Shown here: piece by piece, positions 19,597-28,759 of the stretch | How positions within the stretch are numbered: the first letter of the stretch is position 1 | Layout of the letters: the number at the start of each line of letters is the position of its first letter | From: Thauera sp. K11 | GTDB taxonomy: Bacteria > Pseudomonadota > Gammaproteobacteria > Burkholderiales > Rhodocyclaceae | DNA length: 64,000 nucleotides | Reading direction: 5' to 3' | NCBI RefSeq assembly: GCF_002354895.1 | Contig: NZ_CP023439.1 | Span: forward strand, 1,612,001-1,676,000 | The notes under the pieces: generated by a model | The model's input: only the letters and a program-made list of their open reading frames with translations | The model's database searches: none | Told to the model about the DNA's origin: nothing | Position numbers and translations under genes: made by a program

Positions 19597-19626
19597 TTGA
19601 CATGAACGACGAAAAAATAATATCAT
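19597..19626 (+). promoter_or_regulatory. Promoter of yceD-rpmF
   Basis: A perfect -35 box TTGACA (19597-19602) is followed after 18 bp by TATCAT (19621-19626). An alternative -10, TAATAT at 19618-19623, has a 15-bp spacer. Either would start the mRNA within about 0-6 nt of the yceD ATG. Confidence 0.65.
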
Positions 19627-19635
19627 GCACGGCTT

Positions 19636-20148
19636 ATGTCGCAACATGGCACCACATCGACGACGATTGCCGATCCGTTCCGGTTCGCGGCCGATGGCCG
19701 CCGTATCGACGGCGAGGTCGCCGTGGCGAAGCTGGACCGCCTGGCCGGCAGCCTGGCCGATTCCGTGGGCGTGCTGCACTTCAGCATCGAAGGTTCGCTC
19801 GATGAGGAAGGGCGGCCGCGCCTGAGCCTGGGCGTCGGCGGGAGTCTGGTGCTGCGCTGCCAGCGCTGTCTCGGCGGCCTGGACTGGCCGGTCGAGATCG
19901 GGGTTTCGCTGCGGCCGGTGCGGGAAGGGGAGGGCATCCCCGACGAGGAACTGGAAGACGACGAGGTGGATGCGCTGGAAGTCGGCGCCGATCTCGACGT
20001 CGTCGGACTCGTCGAGGAGGAAGTCCTGCTCGCGCTGCCGATTGCGCCGCGACACGATGATTGCCAACCGCCTCGCCCCGATGGCGGGGCGGAGAAGGAA
20101 TCGCCTTTCGCCAAGCTGGCCGCGCTGCGCGGCGGCGACAAGGCGTAG
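19636..20148 (+). CDS. yceD: YceD (DUF177) large-subunit rRNA accumulation protein
   Basis: A 170-residue acidic protein whose family accompanies rpmF in most bacteria and helps 23S rRNA/large-subunit accumulation. The central LVLRCQRCLG has paired cysteines C75/C78, and a later RHDDC and the C-terminal SPFAKLAALRGG are family features. It sits 30 nt before rpmF. The ATG has no Shine-Dalgarno sequence and the promoter is only about 10 nt upstream, so translation may begin on a leaderless or nearly leaderless mRNA. Confidence 0.9.
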   Translation: MSQHGTTSTTIADPFRFAADGRRIDGEVAVAKLDRLAGSLADSVGVLHFSIEGSLDEEGRPRLSLGVGGSLVLRCQRCLGGLDWPVEIGVSLRPVREGEGIPDEELEDDEVDALEVGADLDVVGLVEEEVLLALPIAPRHDDCQPPRPDGGAEKESPFAKLAALRGGDKA

Positions 20149-20178
20149 GCGGAACATTTTTGATTCAGGAGTCTTTCC

Positions 20179-20358
20179 ATGGCCGTTCAGCAGAACAAGA
20201 AGTCCCCGTCCAAGCGCGGCATGCACCGCGCGCACGATTTCCTCACCGGCCCGGCGCTGGCGGTCGAGGCGACCACCGGCGAGGTGCACCTGCGCCACCA
20301 CATCAGCCCCAACGGTTTCTATCGCGGCAAGAAGGTCGTCAAGACCAAGGGTGAATAA
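20179..20358 (+). CDS. rpmF: 50S ribosomal protein L32
   Basis: A 59-residue basic protein starting [20 protein letters not shown] and ending KKVVKTKGE. The length and the KRGMHRAHD motif are diagnostic. It has no cysteines, so it is the zinc-free form. AGGAG lies 7 nt before the ATG. Second gene of the yceD operon and followed by a strong terminator. Confidence 0.98.
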   Translation: MAVQQNKKSPSKRGMHRAHDFLTGPALAVEATTGEVHLRHHISPNGFYRGKKVVKTKGE

Positions 20359-20378
20359 GGCTTCAGCCTGATACGAAG

Positions 20379-20417
20379 GCGGCGCACGGCGCATGGCGCG
20401 CCGGCGCCGCTTTTTTT
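20379..20417 (+). terminator. Intrinsic terminator after rpmF
   Basis: GCGGCGC (20379-20385) pairs with GCGCCGC (20404-20410), with a further GC-rich hairpin inside, followed by seven Ts. It separates yceD-rpmF from plsX. Confidence 0.9.
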
Positions 20418-20446
20418 GTCCGACGGTCTCCCTGTAATCACGCGAG

Positions 20447-21469
20447 ATGCCGATGGGTGTCACGATTGCAATCGATTGCATGGGCGGCGATCACGGTCCG
20501 CCCGTGACCGTGCCTGCTGCGTTGTCCTTCCTGCGCAGCCATCCTGATGCGAACGCGATCCTCGTGGGTCGCGAGGAAATCCTGCGCCCGCTGTTCGCCG
20601 ACGAGGCGCTGCGATTCGGCGAAAGGCTGCGCGTGCAGCCGGCGGCCGAGGTCGTCACGATGGACGATCCGCCCGCCATCGCGATGCGCACCAAGAAGGA
20701 CTCGTCGATGCGGGTGGCGATCGACCTGGTGAAGTCGGGCGGGGCCGATGCCGCCGTGTCGGCCGGCAACACCGGCGCGCTGATGGCGATCTCGCGCTTC
20801 GTGCTGAAGACGCTGCCGGGCATCGATCGTCCGGCGATCGCCACCGTGCTGCCGTCGATGACCGGGCATACTTACGTCCTCGACCTGGGTGCGAACGTCG
20901 ATTGCACGGCCGAGCATCTGCTGCAGTTCGGCGTCATGGGCGCGATGCTGGTGGCGGCCGTGGAGCACAAGGAGCGGCCCAGCGTCGGCCTGCTGAACAT
21001 CGGCGAGGAAATCATCAAGGGCAACGACGTGGTCAAGGAAGCCGGTGAGCTGCTGCGCAACAGCGGCCTCAACTTCCACGGCAACATCGAGGGCAACGAC
21101 ATCTACGAGGGTACGGTGGATGTCGTCGTGTGCGACGGCTTCGTCGGCAACGTCGCGCTGAAGACTTCCGAGGGACTCGCGCAGATGATCGGCGCCTTCC
21201 TCAAGGAAGAATTCAAGCGCTCGCCGCTGACGAGGCTGATGGGGGTGATCGCGCTGCCGGTGCTCAGGCGCTTCAAGCGGCGCGTGGATCATCGGCTCTA
21301 CAACGGCGCGCCCCTGCTCGGCTTGCGCGGCGTGGTACTGAAGAGCCACGGCTCGGCCGACGCGCTGGCCTTCGAGAATGCCCTGGTGCGCGCGGCCGAA
21401 GCCGCTTCCAACCGGCTCATCGAGCGCATCTCCGAACGTATGTCGAGCATGAACGAGGTGAAGGCATGA
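20447..21469 (+). CDS. plsX: Phosphate acyltransferase PlsX
   Basis: Converts acyl-ACP and phosphate to acyl-phosphate, the donor used by PlsY in phospholipid synthesis. The 340-residue protein has [12 protein letters not shown] at the N-terminus, [20 protein letters not shown] and [16 protein letters not shown], all PlsX signatures. A second ATG at 20453 (MGVTIAID) is an equally good start. The last 4 nt overlap fabH (ATGA), which couples phospholipid and fatty-acid synthesis genes. Confidence 0.97.
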   Translation: MPMGVTIAIDCMGGDHGPPVTVPAALSFLRSHPDANAILVGREEILRPLFADEALRFGERLRVQPAAEVVTMDDPPAIAMRTKKDSSMRVAIDLVKSGGADAAVSAGNTGALMAISRFVLKTLPGIDRPAIATVLPSMTGHTYVLDLGANVDCTAEHLLQFGVMGAMLVAAVEHKERPSVGLLNIGEEIIKGNDVVKEAGELLRNSGLNFHGNIEGNDIYEGTVDVVVCDGFVGNVALKTSEGLAQMIGAFLKEEFKRSPLTRLMGVIALPVLRRFKRRVDHRLYNGAPLLGLRGVVLKSHGSADALAFENALVRAAEAASNRLIERISERMSSMNEVKA

Positions 21470-22431
21470 TCTATGCACGGATCGCCGGTACCGGCAGTTG
21501 TCTGCCGGGCAATCCGGTCAGCAACGACGATCTGGTGGCGCGCGGTATCGATACGTCGGACGAATGGATCGTGACCCGCTCGGGCATCCACAGCCGGCAC
21601 CTCGCGGCGGCCGACGTGGGGGCGAGCGATCTCGCCCGGATCGCGGCGGAGCACGCGATCGAGGCGGCGGGCTGTGAGCCCGAGGACATCGATCTCATCA
21701 TCGTCGCCACCTCCACGCCCGACTACATCTTTCCCAGCACCGCCGCCCTGGTGCAGGCCAAGCTCGGTATCCGCAACGGCTGCGCGGCCTTCGACGTGCA
21801 GGCGGTGTGCAGCGGCTTCGTGTATGCGCTGTCCGTGGCCGAGAAGTTCATCCGCTCGGGCAGCCACGCGCGTGCGCTGGTGATCGGCGCCGAGGTCTTC
21901 TCGCGCATCCTGGACTGGTCGGACCGCGCCACCTGCGTGCTGTTCGGCGACGGCGCCGGCGCCGTCGTGCTCGAAGCGTCCGAGCGGCCGGGCATCCGCG
22001 CTTCGTCGCTGCATGCCGACGGCAGCCATCATCCCATCCTGTGCGTGCCCGGCGGGGTGGCCTCCGGCCAGGTGATCGGCGACCCCTTCCTGCGCATGGA
22101 CGGCCAGGCGGTGTTCAAGTTCGCGGTGAAGGTGCTCGGCGACGTGGCGCTGCAGGTGCTGGAGCAGGCGGGCGAGGAGGCGGGCAGCGTCGACTGGCTG
22201 ATTCCGCACCAGGCCAACATCCGCATCATCCAGGCCACCGCGAAACGGCTCGGATTGCCGATGGAGCGCGTCATCACCACCGTCGGCCACCACGGCAACA
22301 CTTCGGCGGCCTCGATCCCGCTCGCGCTGGACGAGGCCGTCCGCGGCGGGCAGGTCCACCGCGGCCAGAGGCTGATCATCGAGGGCGTGGGCGGGGGCTT
22401 CACGTGGGGCGCGGCCCTGATCGATTTCTGA
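21466..22431 (+). CDS. fabH: 3-oxoacyl-ACP synthase III (FabH)
   Basis: Starts fatty-acid synthesis by condensing acetyl-CoA with malonyl-ACP. The catalytic triad is visible as C115 (QAVCSGF), H248 (PHQAN) and N278 (HHGNTS) in a 321-residue thiolase-fold protein. The ATG overlaps the plsX stop. The short C-terminal [13 protein letters not shown] is the usual family ending. Confidence 0.98.
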   Translation: MIYARIAGTGSCLPGNPVSNDDLVARGIDTSDEWIVTRSGIHSRHLAAADVGASDLARIAAEHAIEAAGCEPEDIDLIIVATSTPDYIFPSTAALVQAKLGIRNGCAAFDVQAVCSGFVYALSVAEKFIRSGSHARALVIGAEVFSRILDWSDRATCVLFGDGAGAVVLEASERPGIRASSLHADGSHHPILCVPGGVASGQVIGDPFLRMDGQAVFKFAVKVLGDVALQVLEQAGEEAGSVDWLIPHQANIRIIQATAKRLGLPMERVITTVGHHGNTSAASIPLALDEAVRGGQVHRGQRLIIEGVGGGFTWGAALIDF

Positions 22432-22465
22432 GCTTCCCTCCTTTTTCTGACAAGCGGAGAACAGC

Positions 22466-23395
22466 ATGGCATTTGCGCTGGTTTTTCCCGGCCAGGGTTC
22501 GCAGTCGGTCGGCATGATGGCTGCCTACGGCGACTCGGCCGTGATCCGTGACACCTTCGCCGAAGCCTCGGATGCGCTCGGCGAGGACCTGTGGGCGATG
22601 GTCGCCGACGGCCCTGCCGAGCGCCTTGCGCTGACCGTCAATACCCAGCCGCTGATGCTGACCGCCGGTGTCGCGACCTACCGCGCGTGGATCGCTGCCG
22701 GAGGACCGGCGCCGGCCATGGTGGCAGGGCATAGCCTGGGCGAATATTCCGCGCTGGTCGCGGCCGGCGCCATCGCCTTCGGGGACGCCGTTCCGCTCGT
22801 CCGCTTCCGTGCCCAGGCCATGCAGGAGGCCGTGCCGGCCGGCGAAGGGGCGATGGCGGCCTTGCTCGGGCTCGAGGCCGGCGCGGTGCGCGAAGCCTGT
22901 GCCGAGGCGGCGCAGGGCGAGGTGGTCGAAGCCGCCAACCTGAACGCGCCGGGCCAGATCGTGATCGCAGGTGCCAGGGCCGCAGTGGAGCGTGCGGTGG
23001 AAGTGGCGAAGGCCAGGGGCGCCAGGCGCGCGGTGCTGCTGCCGGTGTCGGCTCCCTTTCATTGCGCACTGATGCGGCCGGCCGCGGATCGCCTGGCCGA
23101 ACGTCTGGCTTCGGTCGCCATCTCCGCGCCGCAGATCGACGTGCTGAACAACGTCGACGTCGCCGTCTGCACCGAGCCCGAGGGTATCCGCGATGCGCTG
23201 GTGCGCCAGGCGTTCTCGCCGGTGCGCTGGATCGAGACCGTGCAGGAAATGGGGCGCCGCGGCATGAGCCACGTCATCGAGTGCGGCCCCGGCAAGGTGC
23301 TGGCCGGCATGACCAAGCGCATCGCCAAGAAAGTGGAAGGGGGGTCGGCGCACGATGCGGCCAGCCTCGAACAATCGATTGCGGCAGTGAGGTAA
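22466..23395 (+). CDS. fabD: Malonyl-CoA:ACP transacylase (FabD)
   Basis: Loads malonyl groups on the acyl carrier protein. The 309-residue protein has FPGQGSQSVGM near the N-terminus, nucleophile S90 in GHSLGEYSALV, H199 in SAPFHCALM, and ECGPGKVLAGM near the end. It lies 34 nt after fabH and 3 nt before fabG. Confidence 0.98.
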   Translation: MAFALVFPGQGSQSVGMMAAYGDSAVIRDTFAEASDALGEDLWAMVADGPAERLALTVNTQPLMLTAGVATYRAWIAAGGPAPAMVAGHSLGEYSALVAAGAIAFGDAVPLVRFRAQAMQEAVPAGEGAMAALLGLEAGAVREACAEAAQGEVVEAANLNAPGQIVIAGARAAVERAVEVAKARGARRAVLLPVSAPFHCALMRPAADRLAERLASVAISAPQIDVLNNVDVAVCTEPEGIRDALVRQAFSPVRWIETVQEMGRRGMSHVIECGPGKVLAGMTKRIAKKVEGGSAHDAASLEQSIAAVR

Positions 23396-23398
23396 GCA

Positions 23399-24148
23399 AT
23401 GAGTTTTTCGCTCGAAGGGCAGCTTGCGCTGGTCACCGGCGCGTCGCGCGGGATCGGGCGTGCGGTGGCGATGGAACTCGGCCGCCTGGGCGCAGTGGTG
23501 GTCGGCACCGCGACGTCGGCCAGCGGCGCGCAGGACATCGACAAGACGCTCGCCGATGCAGGCATCAAGGGCGCGGGCCTGGCCCTCGACGTGACCGATG
23601 CGGCGGCCTGTGAGGCATTCGTGGCGGAAGTCGAGAAGCGCTTCGGCACGATCAGCGTGCTGGTGAACAATGCCGGCATCACCCGCGACAATCTCGCCAT
23701 GCGCATGAAGGACGAGGAATGGGATGCCGTGCTCGATACCAATCTGCGCGCGGTCTTCCGCATGAGCAAGCTCGTCATGCGCGGCATGATGAAAGCGCGC
23801 GGCGGACGCATCGTGAACATCACCTCGGTGGTGGCGAGCGCGGGCAATCCCGGACAGGCGAACTACGCCGCGGCAAAGGCCGGCGTGGCCGGCATGTCGC
23901 GGGCGCTGGCGCGCGAACTGGGCAGCCGCGGCATCACCGTGAACTGCGTCGCGCCCGGCTTCATCGACACCGACATGACGCGCGCGCTGCCCGACGCGGC
24001 CCGCGACGCCCTGCTCGGCAACATCGCGCTGGGCCGCCTCGGGCGGCCGGAAGAGGTGGCCGGAGCGGTCGCGTTCCTCGCATCGCCCGCCGGAGCCTAT
24101 GTCACCGGTACGACGCTGCACGTCAATGGCGGCATGTACATGTCGTGA
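23399..24148 (+). CDS. fabG: 3-oxoacyl-ACP reductase FabG
   Basis: NADPH-dependent reduction of 3-oxoacyl-ACP. This 249-residue short-chain dehydrogenase has the cofactor motif TGASRGIG (13-20), NNAG at 90-93 and the catalytic S143, Y156, K160 (YAAAK). It ends with the family's VNGGMYM. It is followed by a terminator, so the plsX-fabHDG unit ends here. Confidence 0.98.
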   Translation: MSFSLEGQLALVTGASRGIGRAVAMELGRLGAVVVGTATSASGAQDIDKTLADAGIKGAGLALDVTDAAACEAFVAEVEKRFGTISVLVNNAGITRDNLAMRMKDEEWDAVLDTNLRAVFRMSKLVMRGMMKARGGRIVNITSVVASAGNPGQANYAAAKAGVAGMSRALARELGSRGITVNCVAPGFIDTDMTRALPDAARDALLGNIALGRLGRPEEVAGAVAFLASPAGAYVTGTTLHVNGGMYMS

Positions 24149-24153
24149 TCGTC

Positions 24154-24181
24154 GGCCGGGATAGCGGTTCCCGGCCTTTTT
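24154..24181 (+). terminator. Intrinsic terminator after fabG
   Basis: An 8-bp stem GGCCGGGA/TCCCGGCC with a 7-nt loop is followed by five Ts. The T-run directly abuts the acpP promoter. Confidence 0.88.
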
Positions 24182-24189
24182 GGTAGAAT
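24181..24189 (+). promoter_or_regulatory. Extended -10 promoter of acpP
   Basis: TGG-TAGAAT is an extended -10 element (TGn plus a hexamer with one mismatch). No good -35 box is visible because the terminator stem occupies that place. An independent promoter fits the high ACP demand. Confidence 0.6.
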
Positions 24190-24238
24190 ACGCCCGCTTT
24201 TCAACTACAAACCTGTATCTGTCAGGAAGGAGTTTTTC

Positions 24239-24478
24239 ATGGAGAACATCGAACAGCGCGTCAAGAAGATCGTCGCTGAGCAACTTGGCGTGAACGAATC
24301 GGAAATCAAGAACGATTCTTCGTTCGTTGATGATCTTGGCGCAGATTCGCTGGACACCGTGGAACTGGTCATGGCGCTCGAAGAAGAATTCGAGTGCGAA
24401 ATTCCGGACGAAGAAGCTGAGAAGATCACCAACGTCCAGCAGGCGATCGACTACGTCAACGCCCATCTCAAGAAGTAA
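24239..24478 (+). CDS. acpP: Acyl carrier protein
   Basis: The 79-residue acidic carrier of acyl chains. The phosphopantetheine attachment site is S37 in [16 protein letters not shown] strong AAGGAG precedes the ATG. It has its own promoter and terminator. AcpS, encoded at 38765-39160 in this window, adds the prosthetic group. Confidence 0.99.
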   Translation: MENIEQRVKKIVAEQLGVNESEIKNDSSFVDDLGADSLDTVELVMALEEEFECEIPDEEAEKITNVQQAIDYVNAHLKK

Positions 24479-24498
24479 TTCGGGAAGCATCCTTCCTG

Positions 24499-24538
24499 TC
24501 CGGATTCTGCTTGCGCGGAGTCCGGATTTCTCTTTTTT
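24499..24538 (+). terminator. Intrinsic terminator after acpP
   Basis: TCCGGATTC pairs with GAGTCCGGA (one G-T pair), followed by TTTCTCTTTTTT. It lies just before fabF and may allow partial read-through, so that acpP is made in excess over fabF. Confidence 0.75.
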
Positions 24539-24564
24539 CTCCTTGATTCCATACGGAGCTGCCC

Positions 24565-25800
24565 GTGTCGCGTCGTAGAGTCGTCGTAACCGGTCTGGGA
24601 CTCGTTTCGCCGGTTGGCAATACTGTTTCCGAAGCCTGGGAAAATCTGGTTGCCGGCAAGAGTGGCATCGGCCCCGTCACCCGTTTCGATGCAAGCGTCT
24701 TTTCGGCCCGCATCGCCGGGGAAGTTAAGAATTTCGACGTTTCCGCCTACCTGTCGGCCAAGGAAGCGCGCCGCCTGGATGTCTTCATCCATTACGGCAT
24801 GGCGGCCGGCATCCAGGCGATCCGTGATTCGGGAATCGAGGTGACCGATGCCAATGCCGAGCGCATCGGCGTCAATATCGGTTCCGGAATCGGCGGCCTG
24901 CCGATGATTGCGGAAACGCAGAATGATTTCCTGGCGGGCGGTCCGCGCAAGATTTCGCCGTTTTTCATTCCCGGCACGATCATCAACATGATTTCGGGCA
25001 ATCTGTCCATCATGTACGGAATGAAGGGGCCGAACATCGCGGTGGTCACCGCCTGCACCACCGGGCTCCATGCCATTGGCTTGAGCGCCCGCATGATCGA
25101 ATACGGCGATGCCGACGTGATGGTCTGCGGCGGTGCCGAATCCACCGTGACGGAACTTGCCCTGGGCGGCTTCGGTTCGGCGAAGGCGCTGTCGACGCGA
25201 AATGACGATCCCGCCACCGCCAGCCGGCCGTGGGACAAGGGTCGTGACGGCTTCGTGCTTGGCGAGGGGGCAGGCGTGATGGTGCTCGAGGAATACGAGC
25301 ACGCGGTGAAACGCGGCGCGAAGATCTACGCCGAACTCGCCGGCTTTGGCATGAGCGGCGATGCCTATCACATGACCGCACCCGATACCGACGGCCCGCG
25401 CCGCAGCATGCTGAATGCGCTGAAGAATGCCGGCGTGAATCCGGACGAGGTGCAGTATCTGAACGCGCACGGCACGTCGACGCCGCTGGGCGACAAGAAC
25501 GAGACGGATGCGATCAAGCTGGCGTTCGGCGTCGACGCGGCGAAGAAGTTCGTCGTCAATTCCACCAAATCCATGACCGGCCACCTCCTCGGCGGAGCGG
25601 GCGGCCTGGAGTCGGTGTTCACCGTGCTTGCGATACATAACCAGGTCTCGCCGCCGACCATCAACATCTTCGAGCAGGACCCGGAGTGCGATCTGGATTA
25701 CTGCGCGAACGTCGCCCGTCCGATGAAGATCGACGTGGCGCTGAAGAACAATTTCGGTTTCGGCGGCACGAACGGCACCCTGGTGTTCCGTCGCGCCTGA
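24565..25800 (+). CDS. fabF: 3-oxoacyl-ACP synthase II (FabF)
   Basis: The elongating condensing enzyme of fatty-acid synthesis, 411 residues. The catalytic C164 (TACTTGLHA), H302 (NAHGTSTPLGD) and H340 (SMTGHLLGGAGG) are all present. It begins with GTG, preceded by GGAG at 7 nt. Codon use in the first part is less GC-biased than in the neighbours, as often seen in highly expressed genes next to acpP. Confidence 0.98.
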   Translation: MSRRRVVVTGLGLVSPVGNTVSEAWENLVAGKSGIGPVTRFDASVFSARIAGEVKNFDVSAYLSAKEARRLDVFIHYGMAAGIQAIRDSGIEVTDANAERIGVNIGSGIGGLPMIAETQNDFLAGGPRKISPFFIPGTIINMISGNLSIMYGMKGPNIAVVTACTTGLHAIGLSARMIEYGDADVMVCGGAESTVTELALGGFGSAKALSTRNDDPATASRPWDKGRDGFVLGEGAGVMVLEEYEHAVKRGAKIYAELAGFGMSGDAYHMTAPDTDGPRRSMLNALKNAGVNPDEVQYLNAHGTSTPLGDKNETDAIKLAFGVDAAKKFVVNSTKSMTGHLLGGAGGLESVFTVLAIHNQVSPPTINIFEQDPECDLDYCANVARPMKIDVALKNNFGFGGTNGTLVFRRA

Positions 25801-25822
25801 TCCGGGCATGTGCGGGCGGCAC

Positions 25823-26320
25823 ATGCGTTACCCGCTCGCCATGGATCTGCGGCCTTCGCGGGCCGTCATGACGTCAGTGGTCGCAGCACATGGTGCAGCG
25901 GCACTGGCGTTTTTTCATGTTCTTTCAGCGAGGACTGCCGGCTTCGAGCTGGGGCCGCTCACCGTTTCGCTACCCGCGATGCAAGTGTTCTGCTGCGTGG
26001 TGCTGGCGGTGTCGCTCGTCGCGGGCCTGCGTGCCGAATCGGGCAAGCGGGCGATGCGGCTCATGCTGGTCGACGACGGTACGCTCCTGTGCGAATCATC
26101 GCCCCGGGACGGGCGCTATCGCCTCGAAAATGGCGCGGTGGATTTCGGCTGGGCCGTCTGGGTGCGGCTGCGCGCCGAGAGCGGCGATCCTGCGCCGGAA
26201 AGTTCCCTGCGGGGCCGCAGGTGGTCGCTGATGCTGATCCGCAGCAATGTCGGCGCGGAGTGTTGGCGCGGACTTCGCACCTGGCTGCGACACAAGGCGT
26301 ATCGCAGCCCCGGGGGCTAG
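25823..26320 (+). CDS. YgfX-like membrane protein
   Basis: About 165 residues: [16 protein letters not shown], a helical hydrophobic pair at about 20-70, then a cytoplasmic beta-rich domain ending [12 protein letters not shown]. The layout (LRPSR near the start, two helices, a small soluble domain with a tryptophan in a [12 protein letters not shown] strand) resembles YgfX/CptA. Finding it after fabF near the rpoE operon also fits betaproteobacterial gene order. The assignment is by resemblance only. Starts at 25808 and 25841 are also possible. Its TAG overlaps the nadB stop tail-to-tail. Confidence 0.55.
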   Translation: MRYPLAMDLRPSRAVMTSVVAAHGAAALAFFHVLSARTAGFELGPLTVSLPAMQVFCCVVLAVSLVAGLRAESGKRAMRLMLVDDGTLLCESSPRDGRYRLENGAVDFGWAVWVRLRAESGDPAPESSLRGRRWSLMLIRSNVGAECWRGLRTWLRHKAYRSPGG

Positions 26321-27918
26321 GCTGCCGGTTTCCTGAGCGGCGGGCGCAGCACGGTATTGCGCGGCTGCGCGAGGGTTTCGGGATAGTCGCGTGAATGATG
26401 CAGGCCGCGGCTTTCGTTGCGTTTCAACGCGCAGCGCACGATGAGATCGGCGGTGACGACCAGGTTGCGCAGCTCGATCAGATTGTTGCTGACGCGGAAG
26501 TGCGAGTAGAACTCGTTGATCTCGCGTGCGAGCAGGCGGATGCGGTGCTGTGCGCGCTGCAGCCGCTTGGTCGTGCGCACGATGCCCACGTAGTCCCACA
26601 TGGCGCGGCGCAGCTCCGCCCAGTTGTGGGTGATGACGATCTCTTCGTCCGCGTCCGTCACCCGGCTTTCGTCCCAAGTGGGCAGGGGGGGATGCGGCAT
26701 CTTCGGCTTGGACAGGATGTCGAGCGCGGCCGCCTCGCCGAACACCAGGCATTCGAGCAGGGAGTTGCTCGCCAGGCGATTGGCGCCGTGCAGGCCGGTG
26801 AAGGCGGATTCGCCGACCGAATAGAGGCCGGGAACATCGGTACGCGCCGCCAGATCGGTGACGATGCCGCCGCATGAGTAGTGTGCGGCGGGAACGACCG
26901 GGATCGGATCGCGCGTGATGTCGATGCCCAGTTCCAGGCAGCGGGCATGGATGTTGGGAAAGTGCTCGCGCAGCCAGTCCGCGGGCTTGTGGCTGATGTC
27001 CAGGTAGACGCAGTCCAGGCCGTGCTTCTTCATTTCGAAGTCGATCGCCCGGGCGACGATGTCGCGCGGCGCGAGTTCGGCGCGGGGGTCGTGCGCGGGC
27101 ATGAAGCGGGTGCCGTCGGGCAGCTTGAGCAGGCCGCCTTCGCCGCGGACCGCCTCGGAGATCAGGAAGGATTTCGCTTGCGGATGGTAGAGGCAGGTCG
27201 GGTGGAACTGGATGAACTCGAGGTTCGCCACCCGGCATCCGGCACGCCACGCCATGGCGACGCCGTCGCCGGTGGCGACGTCGGGATTGGTGGTGTACAG
27301 GTAGACCTTGCCCGTCCCGCCGGTGGCCAGGATCGTGTTGGGGGCGCTGAAGGTGACGACGTGGTCGTTGCGGATATCGAAAACGTAGGCTCCCAGGCAG
27401 CCGGCGCCCGGATGCCCGACCTTGTCGCCCAGCACCAGGTCCACCGCGATGTGGTGCTCGTAGATGTCGATGTTCGGATGCGCACGGACCTGCTCGCCGA
27501 GGGTCGCCTGCACGGCGGCCCCGGTCGCGTCGGCCGCATGGATGATCCGGCGGTGGGAGTGCCCGCCTTCCCGGGTCAGGTGGTAACCGAGTTCGGAGTG
27601 GGTTTCGGTTTCGCGCGTGAATGGCACGCCGCGCTCGATCAGCCACTCGATGGCGTGCCGGCCGTTCTCGACCACGAATCGCGTCGCGACCGGATCGCAC
27701 AGGCCGGCGCCGGCGGTGAACGTGTCCTGGATGTGCGCCTCGATGCTGTCCGTGGTATCGAGCACCGCGGCGATGCCGCCCTGGGCCCACGCGCTGGCGC
27801 TGTCGGACAGTTCGCGCTTGGTGACTACCGCGACCTTGAGCCGGTCTGCAAGGCGCAGCGCAAGCGACTGGCCGGCGGCTCCGCTGCCTAGGATGAGGAC
27901 GTCGTATTGTTTCAGCAA
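26317..27918 (-). CDS. nadB: L-aspartate oxidase
   Basis: Flavoprotein that oxidises L-aspartate to iminoaspartate, the first step of NAD synthesis. The FAD dinucleotide motif [15 protein letters not shown] is at the N-terminus. The segments [28 protein letters not shown], and HYSCGGI with [15 protein letters not shown] are fumarate-reductase/NadB signatures. I place the start at a TTG giving 533 residues ([10 protein letters not shown]), near the E. coli length of 540. An ATG at 28002 would add 28 unlike residues, and a GTG lies between. It ends in a 4-nt convergent overlap with the YgfX-like gene. Confidence 0.93.
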   Translation of the reverse strand: MLKQYDVLILGSGAAGQSLALRLADRLKVAVVTKRELSDSASAWAQGGIAAVLDTTDSIEAHIQDTFTAGAGLCDPVATRFVVENGRHAIEWLIERGVPFTRETETHSELGYHLTREGGHSHRRIIHAADATGAAVQATLGEQVRAHPNIDIYEHHIAVDLVLGDKVGHPGAGCLGAYVFDIRNDHVVTFSAPNTILATGGTGKVYLYTTNPDVATGDGVAMAWRAGCRVANLEFIQFHPTCLYHPQAKSFLISEAVRGEGGLLKLPDGTRFMPAHDPRAELAPRDIVARAIDFEMKKHGLDCVYLDISHKPADWLREHFPNIHARCLELGIDITRDPIPVVPAAHYSCGGIVTDLAARTDVPGLYSVGESAFTGLHGANRLASNSLLECLVFGEAAALDILSKPKMPHPPLPTWDESRVTDADEEIVITHNWAELRRAMWDYVGIVRTTKRLQRAQHRIRLLAREINEFYSHFRVSNNLIELRNLVVTADLIVRCALKRNESRGLHHSRDYPETLAQPRNTVLRPPLRKPAA

Positions 27919-28035
27919 GATTTCGGTCCGGGCGGGTTGGGGGCAAAAATATAGCACGCCCGGGGGCCTTCGCGCCGTTGCCGAACCGGTGCGGCAAATC
28001 ATTGAGTCCGCACCGAAATACCCCTGTTTGCCTAT

Positions 28036-28061
28036 GAACTAATTGGGCGCGCCCGTGTCTG
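28036..28061 (+). promoter_or_regulatory. Candidate sigma-E promoter before rpoE
   Basis: GAACTA (28036-28041), 16 bp, then TCTG (28058-28061) resembles the RpoE-type consensus GAACTT-N16-TCTGA. This would make the rpoE operon autoregulated, as in other proteobacteria. By-eye match, not verified. Confidence 0.35.
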
Positions 28062-28105
28062 TTGTGACATCTTCGAATTTTGGTGAGAGCGCGCGGACGG
28101 GCGCT

Positions 28106-28111
28106 TATAAT
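28106..28111 (+). promoter_or_regulatory. Sigma-70 -10 box before rpoE
   Basis: A perfect TATAAT lies 39 nt upstream of the rpoE ATG. The best -35 candidate (TTGGTG at 28080) has a long 20-bp spacer, so this would be a weak housekeeping promoter. Confidence 0.4.
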
Positions 28112-28150
28112 CGGGCGGTTTTCTCAACCAAGACGCAATATCCGCCCCAC

Positions 28151-28750
28151 ATGAGCGATCGTGAAATCGATCAGGCGCTTGTCGAACGCGTTCAGCGCGG
28201 TGACAAGCAGGCTTTTGGCTTGCTGGTATCCAAGTACCAGCGCAAGCTCAATCGCCTATTGTCCAGGCTGATCCGCGATCCGGCCGAGGTCGAGGACGTG
28301 GCGCAGGAAACCTTCATCAAGGCTTATCGTGCCCTGGGCTCCTTTCGCGGAGACAGTGCGTTTTATACCTGGCTGTACCGGATTGGCATCAATACGGCGA
28401 AGAATTACCTGGTCTCGCAGGGCAGGCGGGCGCCGACATCGACGAGTTTCGATTCGGAGGAAGCCGAGGGTTTCGAGGATGGCGAGCAGCTTCGCGACAT
28501 CAACACTCCGGAGCGGCTGATGATGACGCGCCAGATCGGCGAGACCGTCGACGAGGCGATGGCGGCGCTGCCCGAGGAACTGAGGACGGCGATCATGCTT
28601 CGTGAGCTGGAGGGGCTCAGCTACGAGGAAATCGCCAGCATCATGGATTGCCCCATAGGAACCGTGCGTTCCCGGATATTCCGGGCGCGCGAGGCGATTG
28701 CTGAACGCCTGCGGCCGCTGCTCGACACGGCCCCGGACAAACGTTGGTAG
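28151..28750 (+). CDS. rpoE: RNA polymerase sigma factor RpoE (sigma-E/AlgU)
   Basis: The 199-residue ECF sigma factor of envelope stress. Region 2 (DVAQETFIKAYRALGSFRGDSAFYTWLYRI) and region 4 (LSYEEIASIMDCPIGTVRSRIFRARE) are clear. It begins MSDREIDQALVERVQRGDKQAF, as in AlgU/RpoE. The same frame is open 36 codons upstream, but that part is non-coding. Operon order rpoE-rseA-rseB-rseC-degP is complete. No Shine-Dalgarno sequence is seen before the ATG. Confidence 0.97.
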   Translation: MSDREIDQALVERVQRGDKQAFGLLVSKYQRKLNRLLSRLIRDPAEVEDVAQETFIKAYRALGSFRGDSAFYTWLYRIGINTAKNYLVSQGRRAPTSTSFDSEEAEGFEDGEQLRDINTPERLMMTRQIGETVDEAMAALPEELRTAIMLRELEGLSYEEIASIMDCPIGTVRSRIFRAREAIAERLRPLLDTAPDKRW

Positions 28751-28759
28751 GTACAAGGG

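Noticed and set aside
27919..28002. ATG start of nadB at 28002
   Set aside because: It adds 28 residues before the FAD motif that do not look like NadB; the protein would be longer than the usual 530-540 residues.
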